Part shown: in pieces, positions 1-8,332 of the stretch
How positions within the stretch are numbered: the first letter of the stretch is position 1
Layout of the letters: each line of letters begins with the position of its first letter
Source: Paucilactobacillus suebicus DSM 5007 = KCTC 3549
GTDB taxonomy: Bacteria > Bacillota > Bacilli > Lactobacillales > Lactobacillaceae
Length of the DNA: 64,000 bases
Reading direction: 5' to 3'
Assembly: GCF_001434475.1 (NCBI RefSeq)
Contig: NZ_AZGF01000001.1
Span: 1-64,000 of the forward strand
Made by a program: the position numbers and the translations under genes
Notes under the pieces: model-generated
The model's input: the letters and a program-made list of their open reading frames with translations, nothing else
The model's database searches: none
Told to the model about the DNA's origin: nothing

Positions 1-22
1 GTTCAGTTTTCAAAGGTCTACC
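1..22 (-). other. Leader of an rRNA operon that continues off the left edge
   Basis: Read on the minus strand, the first bases contain CTTTGAAAACTGAAC. Sequences of this type (TTTGAAAACTGAAC) lie just upstream of 16S or 23S rRNA genes in lactobacilli and bacilli. It follows two strong tandem promoters at 54-82 and 145-173, also on the minus strand. The rRNA itself would lie to the left of position 1 and is not visible, so this is inferred from the leader and promoters only. Confidence 0.6.
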
Positions 23-53
23 ATGTCGCTCAATCACACGAGCAACGTTGATA

Positions 54-82
54 ATAATACTAAATACTAATTAACTTGTCAA
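54..82 (-). promoter_or_regulatory. Proximal (P2-like) promoter of the presumed rRNA operon
   Basis: On the minus strand TTGACA (77-82) and TATTAT (54-59) are separated by exactly 17 bp, a near-consensus sigma-A promoter. It points left into the rRNA-type leader at positions 1-22. The expected start falls near position 47. Confidence 0.75.
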
Positions 83-144
83 TAAGTATTTTTAAATTAT
101 TATGTTTCTAAACGTTGACGTATCAGTAATTGACAACAGTAAAA

Positions 145-173
145 ATATTACCAATATCGATAATGATTGTCAA
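145..173 (-). promoter_or_regulatory. Distal (P1-like) promoter of the presumed rRNA operon
   Basis: TTGACA (168-173) and TAATAT (145-150) are 17 bp apart on the minus strand, about 90 bp upstream of the second promoter. Tandem promoters with this spacing are typical of Gram-positive rrn operons. The gene-free stretch from here to about 440 is very AT-rich; I see no ORF or structured element in it. Confidence 0.7.
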
Positions 174-443
174 CATTTTTTTCAAGATAAATGAATTAAA
201 TTAGTTTTGGTATACATATCGTTATATATAATCTAATACCTAATTTCGCACTTCAACCATCTCGCGTCTTATCCTTATTGACTATTCACACGTTAATACG
301 AATTTGCTTCACACATAAACGTTTTTAAATAGTGTCAAACCAACAAACGTCAAATTAGAGTTTTACAAGTAATCATTAATAGACCAATACACTATTTGTA
401 TTAATAATTTTAACTTAATTTTCATATATAAATCGATAAATAC

Positions 444-480
444 AAAAAAGAGATGGGTAATTATTACTTCCATCTCTTTT
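444..480 (-). terminator. Intrinsic terminator after yebC
   Basis: AAAAGAGATGG and CCATCTCTTTT form an 11-bp stem around an AT-rich loop. On the minus strand it is followed by a U-tract, 40 bp after the yebC stop codon. Confidence 0.85.
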
Positions 481-520
481 AAAGTATTAAAAAGTTATTT
501 TGTAAAGCACCAAAACAAAT

Positions 521-1258
521 CTATTCTTCCGATTCAGGTAACTCTCCTGCTTCATAAACATCAGAAACATCATCATTTGATTCTAATTCGTCAATCAAAT
601 GTTGATACTGAGACGCTTTATCTTCAGGCACCTTTGTGGTGTTTTCTGGAATCATTGTTAATTCAGCTGTATCCAGCTCATATCCCTTATCCTGCAATGC
701 ATCACGAACGCTTGCAAGATCACTAGGATCAGTAAAGATTTCAAAAGCACCATCTTCGGTATTCATGTCTTCAGCGCCTGCATCCAGCGCATCCATCAGC
801 ATTGTGTCCTCATCAGTATCAAGATCTTCTCTAAGAACAACAATATACCCACGACGATTAAACATATATGACACTGAGCCAGTCGCACCAAGCGATCCAC
901 CAGAATGTGTAAAAGCTGATCTCACAGCAGCAGCGGTCCGGTTCTTGTTGTCTGTTAGAGCTGAAACCATAACAGCAATTCCACCAGGTCCATATCCTTC
1001 GTATGTTATTTCGTCAAACTTGGCACCACCGGCACCCGTTGCCTTGTCAATAGCCCGTTGAACGTTGTCTTTTGGCATATTAGCAGAGCGCGCTTTTTCC
1101 ATCACCAGTCGAAGTTGAGGATTGTTTGCTGGATCAGGATCACCTGCTTTAGCGGCTTGATATAAGTCACGTGAAATTTTTTGAAAAATCTTGCCACGCT
1201 TGGCATCTTGGGCGTTCTTTCGTCCTTGAATGTTATGCCATTTTGAATGTCCTGACAT
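521..1258 (-). CDS. yebC: YebC/PmpR-family protein (TACO1 homologue)
   Basis: This is a 245-residue protein of the YebC/PmpR/TACO1 family. It opens with the family's signature [11 protein letters not shown] and has the family's usual length. Members were named as DNA-binding regulators; bacterial YebC proteins have more recently been linked to relief of ribosome stalling at proline stretches, so the exact role in this organism is open. The C-terminal third is acidic, as in other members. The ATG at 1258 follows a GAGGAG Shine-Dalgarno site. The gene stands alone, with its own promoter at 1307-1335 and a terminator at 444-480. Identification is secure; the function is a family inference. Confidence 0.95.
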   Translation of the reverse strand: MSGHSKWHNIQGRKNAQDAKRGKIFQKISRDLYQAAKAGDPDPANNPQLRLVMEKARSANMPKDNVQRAIDKATGAGGAKFDEITYEGYGPGGIAVMVSALTDNKNRTAAAVRSAFTHSGGSLGATGSVSYMFNRRGYIVVLREDLDTDEDTMLMDALDAGAEDMNTEDGAFEIFTDPSDLASVRDALQDKGYELDTAELTMIPENTTKVPEDKASQYQHLIDELESNDDVSDVYEAGELPESEE

Positions 1259-1306
1259 AGTAACTCCTCTTTTCTATATTTTTTCAAGTAAAACACATGC
1301 ACGAAA

Positions 1307-1335
1307 ATTGTAGCAAAATAGCTTTACAATTTCAA
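1307..1335 (-). promoter_or_regulatory. yebC promoter
   Basis: On the minus strand TTGAAA (1330-1335) and TACAAT (1307-1312) are 17 bp apart, about 50 bp upstream of the yebC start codon. Confidence 0.65.
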
Positions 1336-1360
1336 GATTTATTAATCAACTTCTTCGCGC

Positions 1361-2170
1361 TTATTTCTTAAACAAACGTGAAACAACTAGTAGTACAGCT
1401 CCAACAATGATAAACCCTAAACCATAAACCAATCCATTACCAAATATACTATTCGGTAGATCAGGTGATAGTGAGGATAGGGAACTTTGTGAACTCAGGA
1501 TATCACTTCCAGTAACAGTGGCTACTTTCAGAAATAGTAAACTAAAAACACCGCCGATTAAACTAATCCATCCTAGACCTTGTAACAGAAAACGACGAAT
1601 TAGTGCATAAATTGCCATGATCACTAATAAAATACCACTACCAGCCCATAAAACAGACAAGATTGTCTTAGCACTAGCCAATTCTCCCTCGAGATTAGTT
1701 AGTTCACTCGTATTCATTTGTTGATTAATAATCGAATTGAGACCGCTTTGCAACTCAGATTTCAGTGAACTAGACAAACCTGTACCAGAATATCCAACAT
1801 CACTTAGTTTGTCGTTAACAAGCTTGTCAACACGATTGTAAACAGGCGTAAAATCTATACTGATTTCACGATCTGCGTATACATCCCCCACAGCATTCTC
1901 AATTAACTCGTTAGCAATTTTTTTAGTCATGATCTTTTCATCAAGACCATATTGCGATGCACTATTATTAACATCTGTAACAATTTCAGTGCCAATATCT
2001 GACTTTGCAATTTGCTTTGCTACGAATTTTTCATTCATCACCGTTTGATTTGCAACGCTTGCTAGCAAAAATATTGTCAGCAAAATAATCCCAATAAAGT
2101 TAAACAAACGATGATGTCTTGCAGGCTGCGATACCTGCTTTGTTTGATGTAGGCTCTCTCTTGATTGCAA
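1361..2170 (-). CDS. Uncharacterised four-helix membrane protein downstream of ccpA
   Basis: I do not recognise this 269-residue protein. It has a cytoplasmic-looking basic start, a first membrane helix at about residues 24-42, and an extracytoplasmic region of about 125 residues rich in Asp, Asn, Ser and Lys. Three more helices follow at about 167-189, 195-216 and 244-266, and the protein ends in a basic RLFKK. This looks like a membrane-anchored external domain closed by a C-terminal helical bundle. The chosen start is the TTG at 2170, with an AGGTAG-type ribosome site. It begins only 20 bp after the ccpA stop on the same strand, so it is probably co-transcribed with ccpA. No catalytic motif is evident. 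Confidence 0.75.
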   Translation of the reverse strand: MQSRESLHQTKQVSQPARHHRLFNFIGIILLTIFLLASVANQTVMNEKFVAKQIAKSDIGTEIVTDVNNSASQYGLDEKIMTKKIANELIENAVGDVYADREISIDFTPVYNRVDKLVNDKLSDVGYSGTGLSSSLKSELQSGLNSIINQQMNTSELTNLEGELASAKTILSVLWAGSGILLVIMAIYALIRRFLLQGLGWISLIGGVFSLLFLKVATVTGSDILSSQSSLSSLSPDLPNSIFGNGLVYGLGFIIVGAVLLVVSRLFKK

Positions 2171-2190
2171 CTGTTTATCTACCTCGCCTA

Positions 2191-3189
2191 TTACTTAGTT
2201 GAATCTCGTTTAATTAACCCATAAGGTAAAATAATATTGCGCTCATCAACTTCTTCACTATTCATTAATTTAGTTAACAAACGCATCGAAACAGCACCAA
2301 TATCATATAAAGGTTGTGTAACTGAGGACATCTTGGGACGTGTTATCTCTGTGTACTTAGTATCATTAGTGGTTGTAACTTCAAAATCACTTGGTACCTT
2401 AACTCCTCGATCAGTCAATCCGTTAAGCAGTCCAGCAGCCAATTCATCATCACCAACAAAAGCAGCTGTGACATCTGAATCCTTTAAACTTGCGGCTAAA
2501 TCATAGCCGGCCTTATATGAGCCATTCGTTTCAAATACAAGTTCTTCATCATAAGTCTGGTTGGCATCTTCGACAGCTTGTTTGTATCCAGACACACGGT
2601 ACTCTCCATTGATTGCCTGGGACAATGGACCAGTCACAAGTGCAACCTTTTGACCACGATTTAGTAGGTTTGAAACTGCCTCCTTAGTGGCTGCAACGTA
2701 ATCGATGCTAACACTTGGTAAATTATCAGAAATCCCCATCGATCCAGCAACTACCACCGGCATCTGTGCACGCTTAAACTCGTTTTTAATATCATCCCCA
2801 ATTTTATTACCCATGAAGATAATACCATCAACTTGCTTTGCTAAAAGTGTATTGACCACTTGTAGTTCTTTACTACCGTTTTCATCCGAATTAGCAAGAA
2901 TAATATTGTATTTGTACATCGAAGCAATATCATCAATACCAAGAGCTAACTGAGCAAAAAAAGCATTCGTAACATCCGGGATAATAACCCCAACCGTTGT
3001 TGTCTTTTTACTTGCTAGCCCACGTGCGACTGCGTTTGGACGGTAATCAAGACGTTCGATTACTTCAAGAACTTTTTTACGAGTAGCAGGTTTAACGTTG
3101 GGATTACCATTAACAACCCGCGAAACTGTCGCCATTGAAACGGCTGCTTCCCTAGCCACATCATAAATTGTAACTGTTTGTTTTTCCAT
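2191..3189 (-). CDS. ccpA: Catabolite control protein A
   Basis: A 332-residue LacI/GalR-family repressor that mediates carbon catabolite control by binding cre sites with HPr-Ser-P as co-repressor. The N-terminal helix-turn-helix (TIYDVAREAAVSMATVSRV) is the LacI-family signature, followed by the hinge with NAVARGLA and a periplasmic-binding-protein-like core. Family, length and divergence from pepQ (a classic lactobacillus arrangement) all point to CcpA rather than a sugar-specific repressor. The ATG at 3189 follows an AAAGGG site. A promoter at 3250-3278 overlaps a cre-like sequence, suggesting autoregulation. Confidence 0.95.
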   Translation of the reverse strand: MEKQTVTIYDVAREAAVSMATVSRVVNGNPNVKPATRKKVLEVIERLDYRPNAVARGLASKKTTTVGVIIPDVTNAFFAQLALGIDDIASMYKYNIILANSDENGSKELQVVNTLLAKQVDGIIFMGNKIGDDIKNEFKRAQMPVVVAGSMGISDNLPSVSIDYVAATKEAVSNLLNRGQKVALVTGPLSQAINGEYRVSGYKQAVEDANQTYDEELVFETNGSYKAGYDLAASLKDSDVTAAFVGDDELAAGLLNGLTDRGVKVPSDFEVTTTNDTKYTEITRPKMSSVTQPLYDIGAVSMRLLTKLMNSEEVDERNIILPYGLIKRDSTK

Positions 3190-3249
3190 TTTGATTAAGC
3201 CCTTTCTTTATTGATCTAATCAGTTTTCATTTTCTTTCATAACTCAAAC

Positions 3250-3278
3250 AATATAGCAGATAAATGAAAATATTTCAA
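3250..3278 (-). promoter_or_regulatory. ccpA promoter
   Basis: On the minus strand TTGAAA (3273-3278) and TATATT (3250-3255) are 17 bp apart, and the -10 is preceded by TGC (an extended -10). It lies about 60 bp upstream of ccpA. Confidence 0.65.
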
Positions 3279-3288
3279 TCCGTTTTCA
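3275..3288. promoter_or_regulatory. Candidate cre (CcpA operator) between ccpA and pepQ
   Basis: TCAATCCGTTTTCA matches the cre consensus TGWAANCGNTNWCA at all but two fixed positions and keeps the central CG. It overlaps the ccpA -35 box and lies upstream of the pepQ promoter, a plausible position for CcpA control of both genes. This is a sequence match only. Confidence 0.45.
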
Positions 3289-3323
3289 CTAATTTTCGTG
3301 AAAATGAAATATTTTATTTATGC

Positions 3324-3329
3324 TACAAT
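3324..3329 (+). promoter_or_regulatory. pepQ extended -10 promoter element
   Basis: TGCTACAAT is an extended -10 element 31 bp before the pepQ ATG, with a poor -35. The start site would fall near 3336, leaving a short leader with an AAAGGAG ribosome site. Confidence 0.55.
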
Positions 3330-3360
3330 AGAAAAGATTAAATTTAAAGGAGCGAGATAC

Positions 3361-4458
3361 ATGACACAATTAGAAAAAGTGCAACAAACAGTTGCTGACC
3401 TGAATCTGGACGTCGCTTATCTCAGCGATCCAATGACAATCAACTACCTCACCGGATTTGGTAGTGACCCAATCGAACGGGTTTTAGCCTTATTAGTTTT
3501 TCCTGACCACGATCCATTCATTTTTGCACCTGCTCTAGAAGTTGAAGCAATTAAAGATACGGGATGGAAATACCCTGTTTACGGCTATCTTGATCATGAA
3601 AAACCATTTGATATCATTACAACTCAAATTAAAAAACGTAATCCAAACCCCAAAAATTGGGGAATAGAGCAATCTCAATTGACGGTTGATCGTTTACACT
3701 CACTGACTGACCAATTTCCAAAGGCAGATTTCAGTCGTGATTTAACACCCAATATCCAACAACTAAGGTTAATCAAAACCGAAGACGAAATTAAAAAATT
3801 GGACGAAGCTGGTAAATGGGCTGATTTTGCTTTTAAAGTTGGCTTTGAAGCTGTCAAAGTTGGCCAATCAGAACAACAAATTGCTGCCACCCTTGAATAT
3901 GCATTAAAGCAACACGGAATTATGCAAATGAGTTTTGAAACTCTCGTCCAAGCGGGAGCTCATGCTGCAGAACCACACGGTGCAACATCTGTTAACAAAG
4001 TTAATGGAGACGAGCTAGTATTATTTGACCTTGGAACTGTCTATGAAGGTTACATTAGCGATGCATCTCGCACAATTGCAGTTGGCAAACTGAATGAAAA
4101 GCAACAGGATATTTATAACGTCTGCCTAGAAGCACAATTAACTGCCCAAGCTGCTGCTAAACCCGGAATTACTGCTGCACAACTTGATAAAGTGGCGCGA
4201 GACATCATTGATAAGGCCGGTTATGGCGAATACTTTATCCATCGTCTTGGACATGGTATGGGTATGAGCGAACATGAATTTCCTTCAATCATGGAGGGCA
4301 ACGACTTAGTGCTCGAACCAGGAATGTGTTTTTCAATTGAACCAGGCATATATATACCTGGCGTGGCCGGTGTTCGAATAGAAGATTGTGTTCACATAAC
4401 TGACAATGGCTGCCTACCATTCACACATACTTCAAAAGATTTAACATTTATCGGATAA
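3361..4458 (+). CDS. pepQ: Xaa-Pro dipeptidase PepQ
   Basis: A 365-residue prolidase of peptidase family M24B that cleaves Xaa-Pro dipeptides from peptide uptake and casein or protein breakdown. It has an N-terminal creatinase-like domain and the C-terminal pita-bread metal domain. Visible metal ligands are the Asp pair in LFDLG and ISDASRT, the His in HRLGHGMG, and the Glu residues in SIEPGIY and RIEDCV. The reading frame is open back to 3298, but the ATG at 3361 has an AAAGGAG site nine bases upstream and matches the usual N-terminus, so the longer start is rejected. It is divergent from ccpA, an arrangement known in lactobacilli where pepQ is influenced by CcpA. Confidence 0.96.
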   Translation: MTQLEKVQQTVADLNLDVAYLSDPMTINYLTGFGSDPIERVLALLVFPDHDPFIFAPALEVEAIKDTGWKYPVYGYLDHEKPFDIITTQIKKRNPNPKNWGIEQSQLTVDRLHSLTDQFPKADFSRDLTPNIQQLRLIKTEDEIKKLDEAGKWADFAFKVGFEAVKVGQSEQQIAATLEYALKQHGIMQMSFETLVQAGAHAAEPHGATSVNKVNGDELVLFDLGTVYEGYISDASRTIAVGKLNEKQQDIYNVCLEAQLTAQAAAKPGITAAQLDKVARDIIDKAGYGEYFIHRLGHGMGMSEHEFPSIMEGNDLVLEPGMCFSIEPGIYIPGVAGVRIEDCVHITDNGCLPFTHTSKDLTFIG

Positions 4459-4464
4459 AATAAA

Positions 4465-4488
4465 AAAGCACCCGTGGGGGTGTTTTTT
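4465..4488. terminator. Terminator between pepQ and the YtxH-like gene
   Basis: AAAAAAGCACCC and GGGGTGTTTTTTT form a short GC-rich stem with T-tracts on both sides, so it can serve both convergent genes. Confidence 0.85.
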
Positions 4489-4491
4489 TAT

Positions 4492-4905
4492 TTACTCTTT
4501 ATTTTCGTTTTCAGAATCGTCATCCTCAGTTTTATCAATGACAATATCATCATTGCTATCACCAGTGTGACCAGCAGACGCAAGCTGTTCGCGAATTGAT
4601 TGAGTCTGCTCATCAAAGTTATCATTGTTAAAACGAGAAATTGCTTCATCTTTTTTCTCGCCGATTTTTTCGCCGGTTTCTTGAACTTTTGATTGAATAC
4701 TTTCTTTGTATTCATCAGCATTATCAAACAAATCTTCTGCACTGTCTTCAGCTAACATCATGTAGTCAATTGCATTATCCCTAAGATCCTCTAAAGTATC
4801 CTTAGCAGTTTGACGCAGTTGTTCTTTTCTACCTTCCGACAGTGTGCGATATGCCGCATATGCGATGGTCGATCCAATAAATAATCCAGCCAATGTTTTT
4901 TTCAT
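4492..4905 (-). CDS. YtxH-domain protein
   Basis: A 137-residue protein starting with a single hydrophobic anchor with a Gly-x-x-x-Ala pattern (LAGLFIGSTIAYAAY, residues 5-19). A long, highly charged and probably helical or disordered region rich in Asp, Glu, Gln and Lys follows. This is the architecture of the YtxH family, general-stress proteins of unknown mechanism in Firmicutes. The ATG at 4905 has a perfect AAGGAGG site. It is 31 bp downstream of the DUF948 gene and almost certainly in one operon with it. YtxH and DUF948 proteins are commonly neighbours, which suggests a shared membrane or envelope stress role (inference). Confidence 0.8.
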   Translation of the reverse strand: MKKTLAGLFIGSTIAYAAYRTLSEGRKEQLRQTAKDTLEDLRDNAIDYMMLAEDSAEDLFDNADEYKESIQSKVQETGEKIGEKKDEAISRFNNDNFDEQTQSIREQLASAGHTGDSNDDIVIDKTEDDDSENENKE

Positions 4906-4936
4906 TGTACTTTGTCCTCCTTAAAGTAAATGTGGA

Positions 4937-5362
4937 CTAAATTTCACTCTTCTTTGCTTTTTTGGCACGATGATGCTTCCAAATGCTTTCAACAACCGTC
5001 TTACCAACCGTGGCCGCAATCCCAGTGCCCGCAGTTTTCTTACCACTAGACTTAAATCTGTCAGTAACTTTATGGGTAGCATCATTCAACTCTGAAACGC
5101 TGGTTCCTAAATCAGCTACAGCTTGGAACGCCGGGTCAACAGTTGCTACTTTTTTATTAACATCTTCTAGTAATTCGTTAGCATTACTTAAAATTACTTC
5201 GACTTCCTTGCTTAACGCGTCTGCGTCACTTGTAAGAACCGCCACACTACTCTTGGTTTCCTTAAGCGTGGCACTTAATCGAACTAAAAATACACCGATA
5301 AAAAGCACTAACACAAAAAAGGCAATTGCGGCAATTAACCCTGCCAGTTGTCCCATTGTCAT
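4937..5362 (-). CDS. DUF948 membrane protein
   Basis: A 141-residue protein with one N-terminal membrane helix (about residues 4-27) and a predicted cytoplasmic helix with heptad-like spacing, typical of DUF948. The family is usually found beside a YtxH protein, as here. The frame stays open to 5386, but the ATG at 5362 sits ideally behind TTTAAGGAGGG, so that start is chosen. Function is unknown; comparison with related proteins suggests a general-stress role. A possible promoter lies at 5402-5430. Confidence 0.8.
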   Translation of the reverse strand: MTMGQLAGLIAAIAFFVLVLFIGVFLVRLSATLKETKSSVAVLTSDADALSKEVEVILSNANELLEDVNKKVATVDPAFQAVADLGTSVSELNDATHKVTDRFKSSGKKTAGTGIAATVGKTVVESIWKHHRAKKAKKSEI

Positions 5363-5401
5363 GTATGTTCCCTCCTTAAAAATCATGTATTTGTATGGTT
5401 A

Positions 5402-5430
5402 AGCATATCACGTTACAAATTTCACCGCAA
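5402..5430 (-). promoter_or_regulatory. Candidate promoter of the DUF948-YtxH operon
   Basis: TTGCGG (5425-5430) and TATGCT (5402-5407) are 17 bp apart on the minus strand, 40 bp before the DUF948 start. Confidence 0.4.
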
Positions 5431-5514
5431 TTAAATATAAAATGCTGTAAGATATCATATAGGAAGAATAACTAAATCAAAAAATGACCACATTAAAAAC
5501 GGAGGTTCGTTGTT

Positions 5515-6402
5515 TTGAACGACTTATTTTTAACATCGTTAAATTCTAGCATTACAAAACAAACTAACAGTTTTACATCATCAATAACTAGTATCAGATG
5601 GCAAACAATTGGTGAACATTTGTTAAGCAAAATTCTTATTATTATTGGCATCACGATCGCTTTTTTTATCATACTATTGATCGGTCGCCTACTAATCAAC
5701 CGTACTTTTAAACGCTATCTGGCGAAAACTATGCTAACTACAAATCGGACAAATACAATCAGATCGCTCACCCTGAATATTTTCCGATATACATGTTTTT
5801 TCTTCTACCTGTATGCACTTTTATCAGTAATCGGCGTGCCCGTCGGAACTTTAATCGCCGGTGCAGGAATCTTTAGTATCGCGTTAGGACTTGGTGCTCA
5901 AGGATTCGTTAGTGATGTAGTAACAGGATTTTTTATTTTACTGGAACAACAAATTGACGTTGGCGATGTAATTCAAATTGGTACAATCAAGGGAACTGTC
6001 ACTGCGCTGGGTATTCGGACAACTCAAGTAACCAGTTCTGACGGAACACTTAACTTTATTCCCAACCACAATATTACAATTGTTAGTAACTTTTCACGTA
6101 ATAACATGCGAGTGCAGATCGACATCAGAATTGATTCAAAAGCACCACTTCAAGAAATCAACGAAACAGTTGAACAAGTTAACGAACAATTAATTGACAA
6201 ATATCCAGAAGTTAAGAGTGAGCCAGAAATTGTTGGTACAACCATGAATGAAAACAATCAATTAGTATTCAGAATCACAATGACAGCTGCTAGCGGTACT
6301 CAAGAAACCGTCAGGAGTGGCTATCTAGCGGCGTACTTGAATGAATTAAGAAATAAAAATATTACGTTGATGCAATCAATCAATAAAAATCAAGATCAGT
6401 AA
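5515..6402 (+). CDS. Small-conductance mechanosensitive channel (MscS family)
   Basis: A 295-residue MscS-type channel that opens under membrane tension to release solutes during hypo-osmotic shock. Helices lie at about residues 38-61 and 87-106. The pore helix at about 109-140 has the Gly/Ala-rich packing pattern GAGIFSIALGLGAQ, followed by the amphipathic turn and the beta domain (QQIDVGDVIQI). The C-terminal alpha/beta vestibule domain is complete. The start is TTG at 5515, nine bases after GGAGG; there is no better ATG nearby. It is transcribed alone, ending at a bidirectional terminator. Confidence 0.92.
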   Translation: MNDLFLTSLNSSITKQTNSFTSSITSIRWQTIGEHLLSKILIIIGITIAFFIILLIGRLLINRTFKRYLAKTMLTTNRTNTIRSLTLNIFRYTCFFFYLYALLSVIGVPVGTLIAGAGIFSIALGLGAQGFVSDVVTGFFILLEQQIDVGDVIQIGTIKGTVTALGIRTTQVTSSDGTLNFIPNHNITIVSNFSRNNMRVQIDIRIDSKAPLQEINETVEQVNEQLIDKYPEVKSEPEIVGTTMNENNQLVFRITMTAASGTQETVRSGYLAAYLNELRNKNITLMQSINKNQDQ

Positions 6403-6404
6403 TC

Positions 6405-6454
6405 AAAAAATCCGCCTCCACAAGAGCATAAGCTCAGTGAAGGTGGATTTTTTT
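6405..6454. terminator. Bidirectional terminator between the channel gene and dapL
   Basis: AAATCCGCCT and AGGTGGATTT pair around a 22-base loop with A/T tracts on both sides; it ends at the dapL stop codon. Confidence 0.85.
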
Positions 6455-7604
6455 ATTTAATGGTTGTAAATCGATGCGTTAAATATCCTGTAATAGCTTC
6501 AACTCCTGGTTCAATTGCATCAGTGTTGGGAGCCATCCGTTCACTATGAAGTGAGTAAGGACTATCAACACCTAACCAAAACATAGTACCTGGAATTTTG
6601 GAAATTAAATAACCAAAATCCTCACCTGTCATTGCTGGCTTTGTTTCAATGAAATTAACACCTTCAGCGTGACTCATATAATCAATAAAATCAGCTGTAA
6701 TTTCTTGATTATTTTCCACTGGCAAATAACCACCTTGGTGTAAATTTAAATCGACTTGACAACCATACGTCAAGGCAACCCCTTCAGCAATACTTCTAAC
6801 ACGTTTTTGCATCAACGCATTATTTTCTTGGGTCAATGCCCTGATTGTTCCATCAATGTGAGCGTGCCCCGCAATCACATTACCGGTTTCTCCAGCGTTC
6901 AAATGTCCGAGTGTCACGACGCCACCCTGAATTGGATCAACGCTACGACTAACAACTGTTTGAATTTGCATTACGAATGCACTAGCGGCAACAACCATAT
7001 CGTTAGCGTTATGTGGATATGCTGCATGACCACTCTTGCCGTAGAAATCAGCATGAATTTCACAAGTTCCGGCAAATAGTGTCCCGTTCAAACAACCAAT
7101 TGTACCAGCAGGTAACTGTGGATTGTCATGAAACGCATAAATTTCATCTGGCATCCATTCATCTAGTGCTCCACTTTGGTACAACTGCATTCCACCACTA
7201 TGGTTTTCTTCCGAAGGTTGAAAAATGAATACCAAATCGTAATCAGGTTGATGAGTGGCAAAATAGCTCAAAACACCCAACGCAACCGTCATGTGAATAT
7301 CATGTCCACATGCATGCATTTTACCCTCATTTTTGGACTTATAAGGTAATCCAGTTTCTTCAGTAACTGGTAACGCATCAATATCCGTACGATACCCAAT
7401 TCTTTTGCTGTGATCATGACCATTTACCTTTACCAACAAAGCAGTCGGCAATTTTTCGACATTTTTAACTGTCAAAAATTCTTGTGGCATTTTTGCAACA
7501 ACTTCACTTAAATACTCATGAGTTTGATACTCCTCGAGTCCAAGCTCAGGATACTGGTGAAGATGACGGTAAATTGATAATAAATTGTCTTTTGACAACG
7601 TCAT
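6453..7604 (-). CDS. dapL: N-acetyldiaminopimelate deacetylase (M20 family)
   Basis: A 383-residue M20-family amidohydrolase. In the acetyl branch of lysine/meso-diaminopimelate synthesis it removes acetate from N-acetyl-LL-diaminopimelate. Metal-binding motifs include HACGHDIHM and the Glu pair in QPSEE; a dimerisation domain sits mid-protein. The relative PepV/hippurate hydrolase families share the fold, but adjacency to dapH assigns it to the DAP pathway. The frame is open to 7637, overlapping dapH; the ATG at 7604 with TAGGAGTGG upstream is the better start and leaves a 13-bp gap to dapH. Confidence 0.93.
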   Translation of the reverse strand: MTLSKDNLLSIYRHLHQYPELGLEEYQTHEYLSEVVAKMPQEFLTVKNVEKLPTALLVKVNGHDHSKRIGYRTDIDALPVTEETGLPYKSKNEGKMHACGHDIHMTVALGVLSYFATHQPDYDLVFIFQPSEENHSGGMQLYQSGALDEWMPDEIYAFHDNPQLPAGTIGCLNGTLFAGTCEIHADFYGKSGHAAYPHNANDMVVAASAFVMQIQTVVSRSVDPIQGGVVTLGHLNAGETGNVIAGHAHIDGTIRALTQENNALMQKRVRSIAEGVALTYGCQVDLNLHQGGYLPVENNQEITADFIDYMSHAEGVNFIETKPAMTGEDFGYLISKIPGTMFWLGVDSPYSLHSERMAPNTDAIEPGVEAITGYLTHRFTTIK

Positions 7605-7617
7605 TTTTTCACCACTC

Positions 7618-8328
7618 CTATAGTTTGCGAAGTTCATCCATTAATTCAGTTTTACTCTTAGTTTTGTCATCGATATCCTTAATTTTACGAGCTGGAACCC
7701 CCGCAACAACAGTGTTTGCAGCAACATCTTTGGTGACAACAGCGCCGGCACCAACCACAGCACCCTTGCCGACATGTACTCCTTCAAGCACAACACAGTT
7801 AGCGCCAATCAAAACATCATCTTCAACAATGACCGGTGTTGCCGAAGGTGGTTCGACCACCCCTGCTAACACCGTACCAGCGCCGATATGACAGTTTTTA
7901 CCAACAATTGCACGACCACCTAAAACAGCACCCATATCAATCATTGTTCCATCACCAATTTCAGCACCGATATTAATTTGAGCTCCCATCATGACAACAG
8001 CATTATCGCCAATAAGAACTTGTTCGCGAATCACAGCACCCGGTTCGATTCGCGCATTAATTTCTTTCATATCAAGCAATGGCACACCAGAATTCCGACG
8101 ATCGTTTTCAATTTCGTAATCGTCAATTTGACCCTTGTGGTCTTCTAAGAACGGCTTAACATCCTTCCAATCACCAAAGATTACACCACTCTGATCATTA
8201 ACAAATGGCCGAATGGCAGCCGGAAACTTAATGTCTCCTAATTTACCACGCAGGTATACCTTAACGGGTGTCTTTTTTTCTGAATTACCGATGTAGTCGA
8301 TGATCGCTTGGGCATCTAATTTAGCCAT
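7618..8328 (-). CDS. dapH: Tetrahydrodipicolinate N-acetyltransferase
   Basis: A 236-residue enzyme that acetylates 2,3,4,5-tetrahydrodipicolinate with acetyl-CoA, the committed step of the acetylase route to meso-DAP and lysine. A small alpha/beta N-terminal domain (about residues 1-85) precedes a left-handed beta-helix made of hexapeptide repeats (for example [24 protein letters not shown] and [10 protein letters not shown]). It sits 4 bp downstream of the CBS gene and just upstream of dapL, forming a three-gene unit. The meso-DAP product would feed peptidoglycan and lysine. Confidence 0.96.
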   Translation of the reverse strand: MAKLDAQAIIDYIGNSEKKTPVKVYLRGKLGDIKFPAAIRPFVNDQSGVIFGDWKDVKPFLEDHKGQIDDYEIENDRRNSGVPLLDMKEINARIEPGAVIREQVLIGDNAVVMMGAQINIGAEIGDGTMIDMGAVLGGRAIVGKNCHIGAGTVLAGVVEPPSATPVIVEDDVLIGANCVVLEGVHVGKGAVVGAGAVVTKDVAANTVVAGVPARKIKDIDDKTKSKTELMDELRKL

Positions 8329-8332
8329 ACTT

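Noticed and set aside
4488-4742. Second 84-codon frame overlapping the YtxH-like gene
   Set aside because: It lies out of frame inside a gene with a perfect ribosome site; its low-complexity basic sequence is a shadow of the acidic reading frame.
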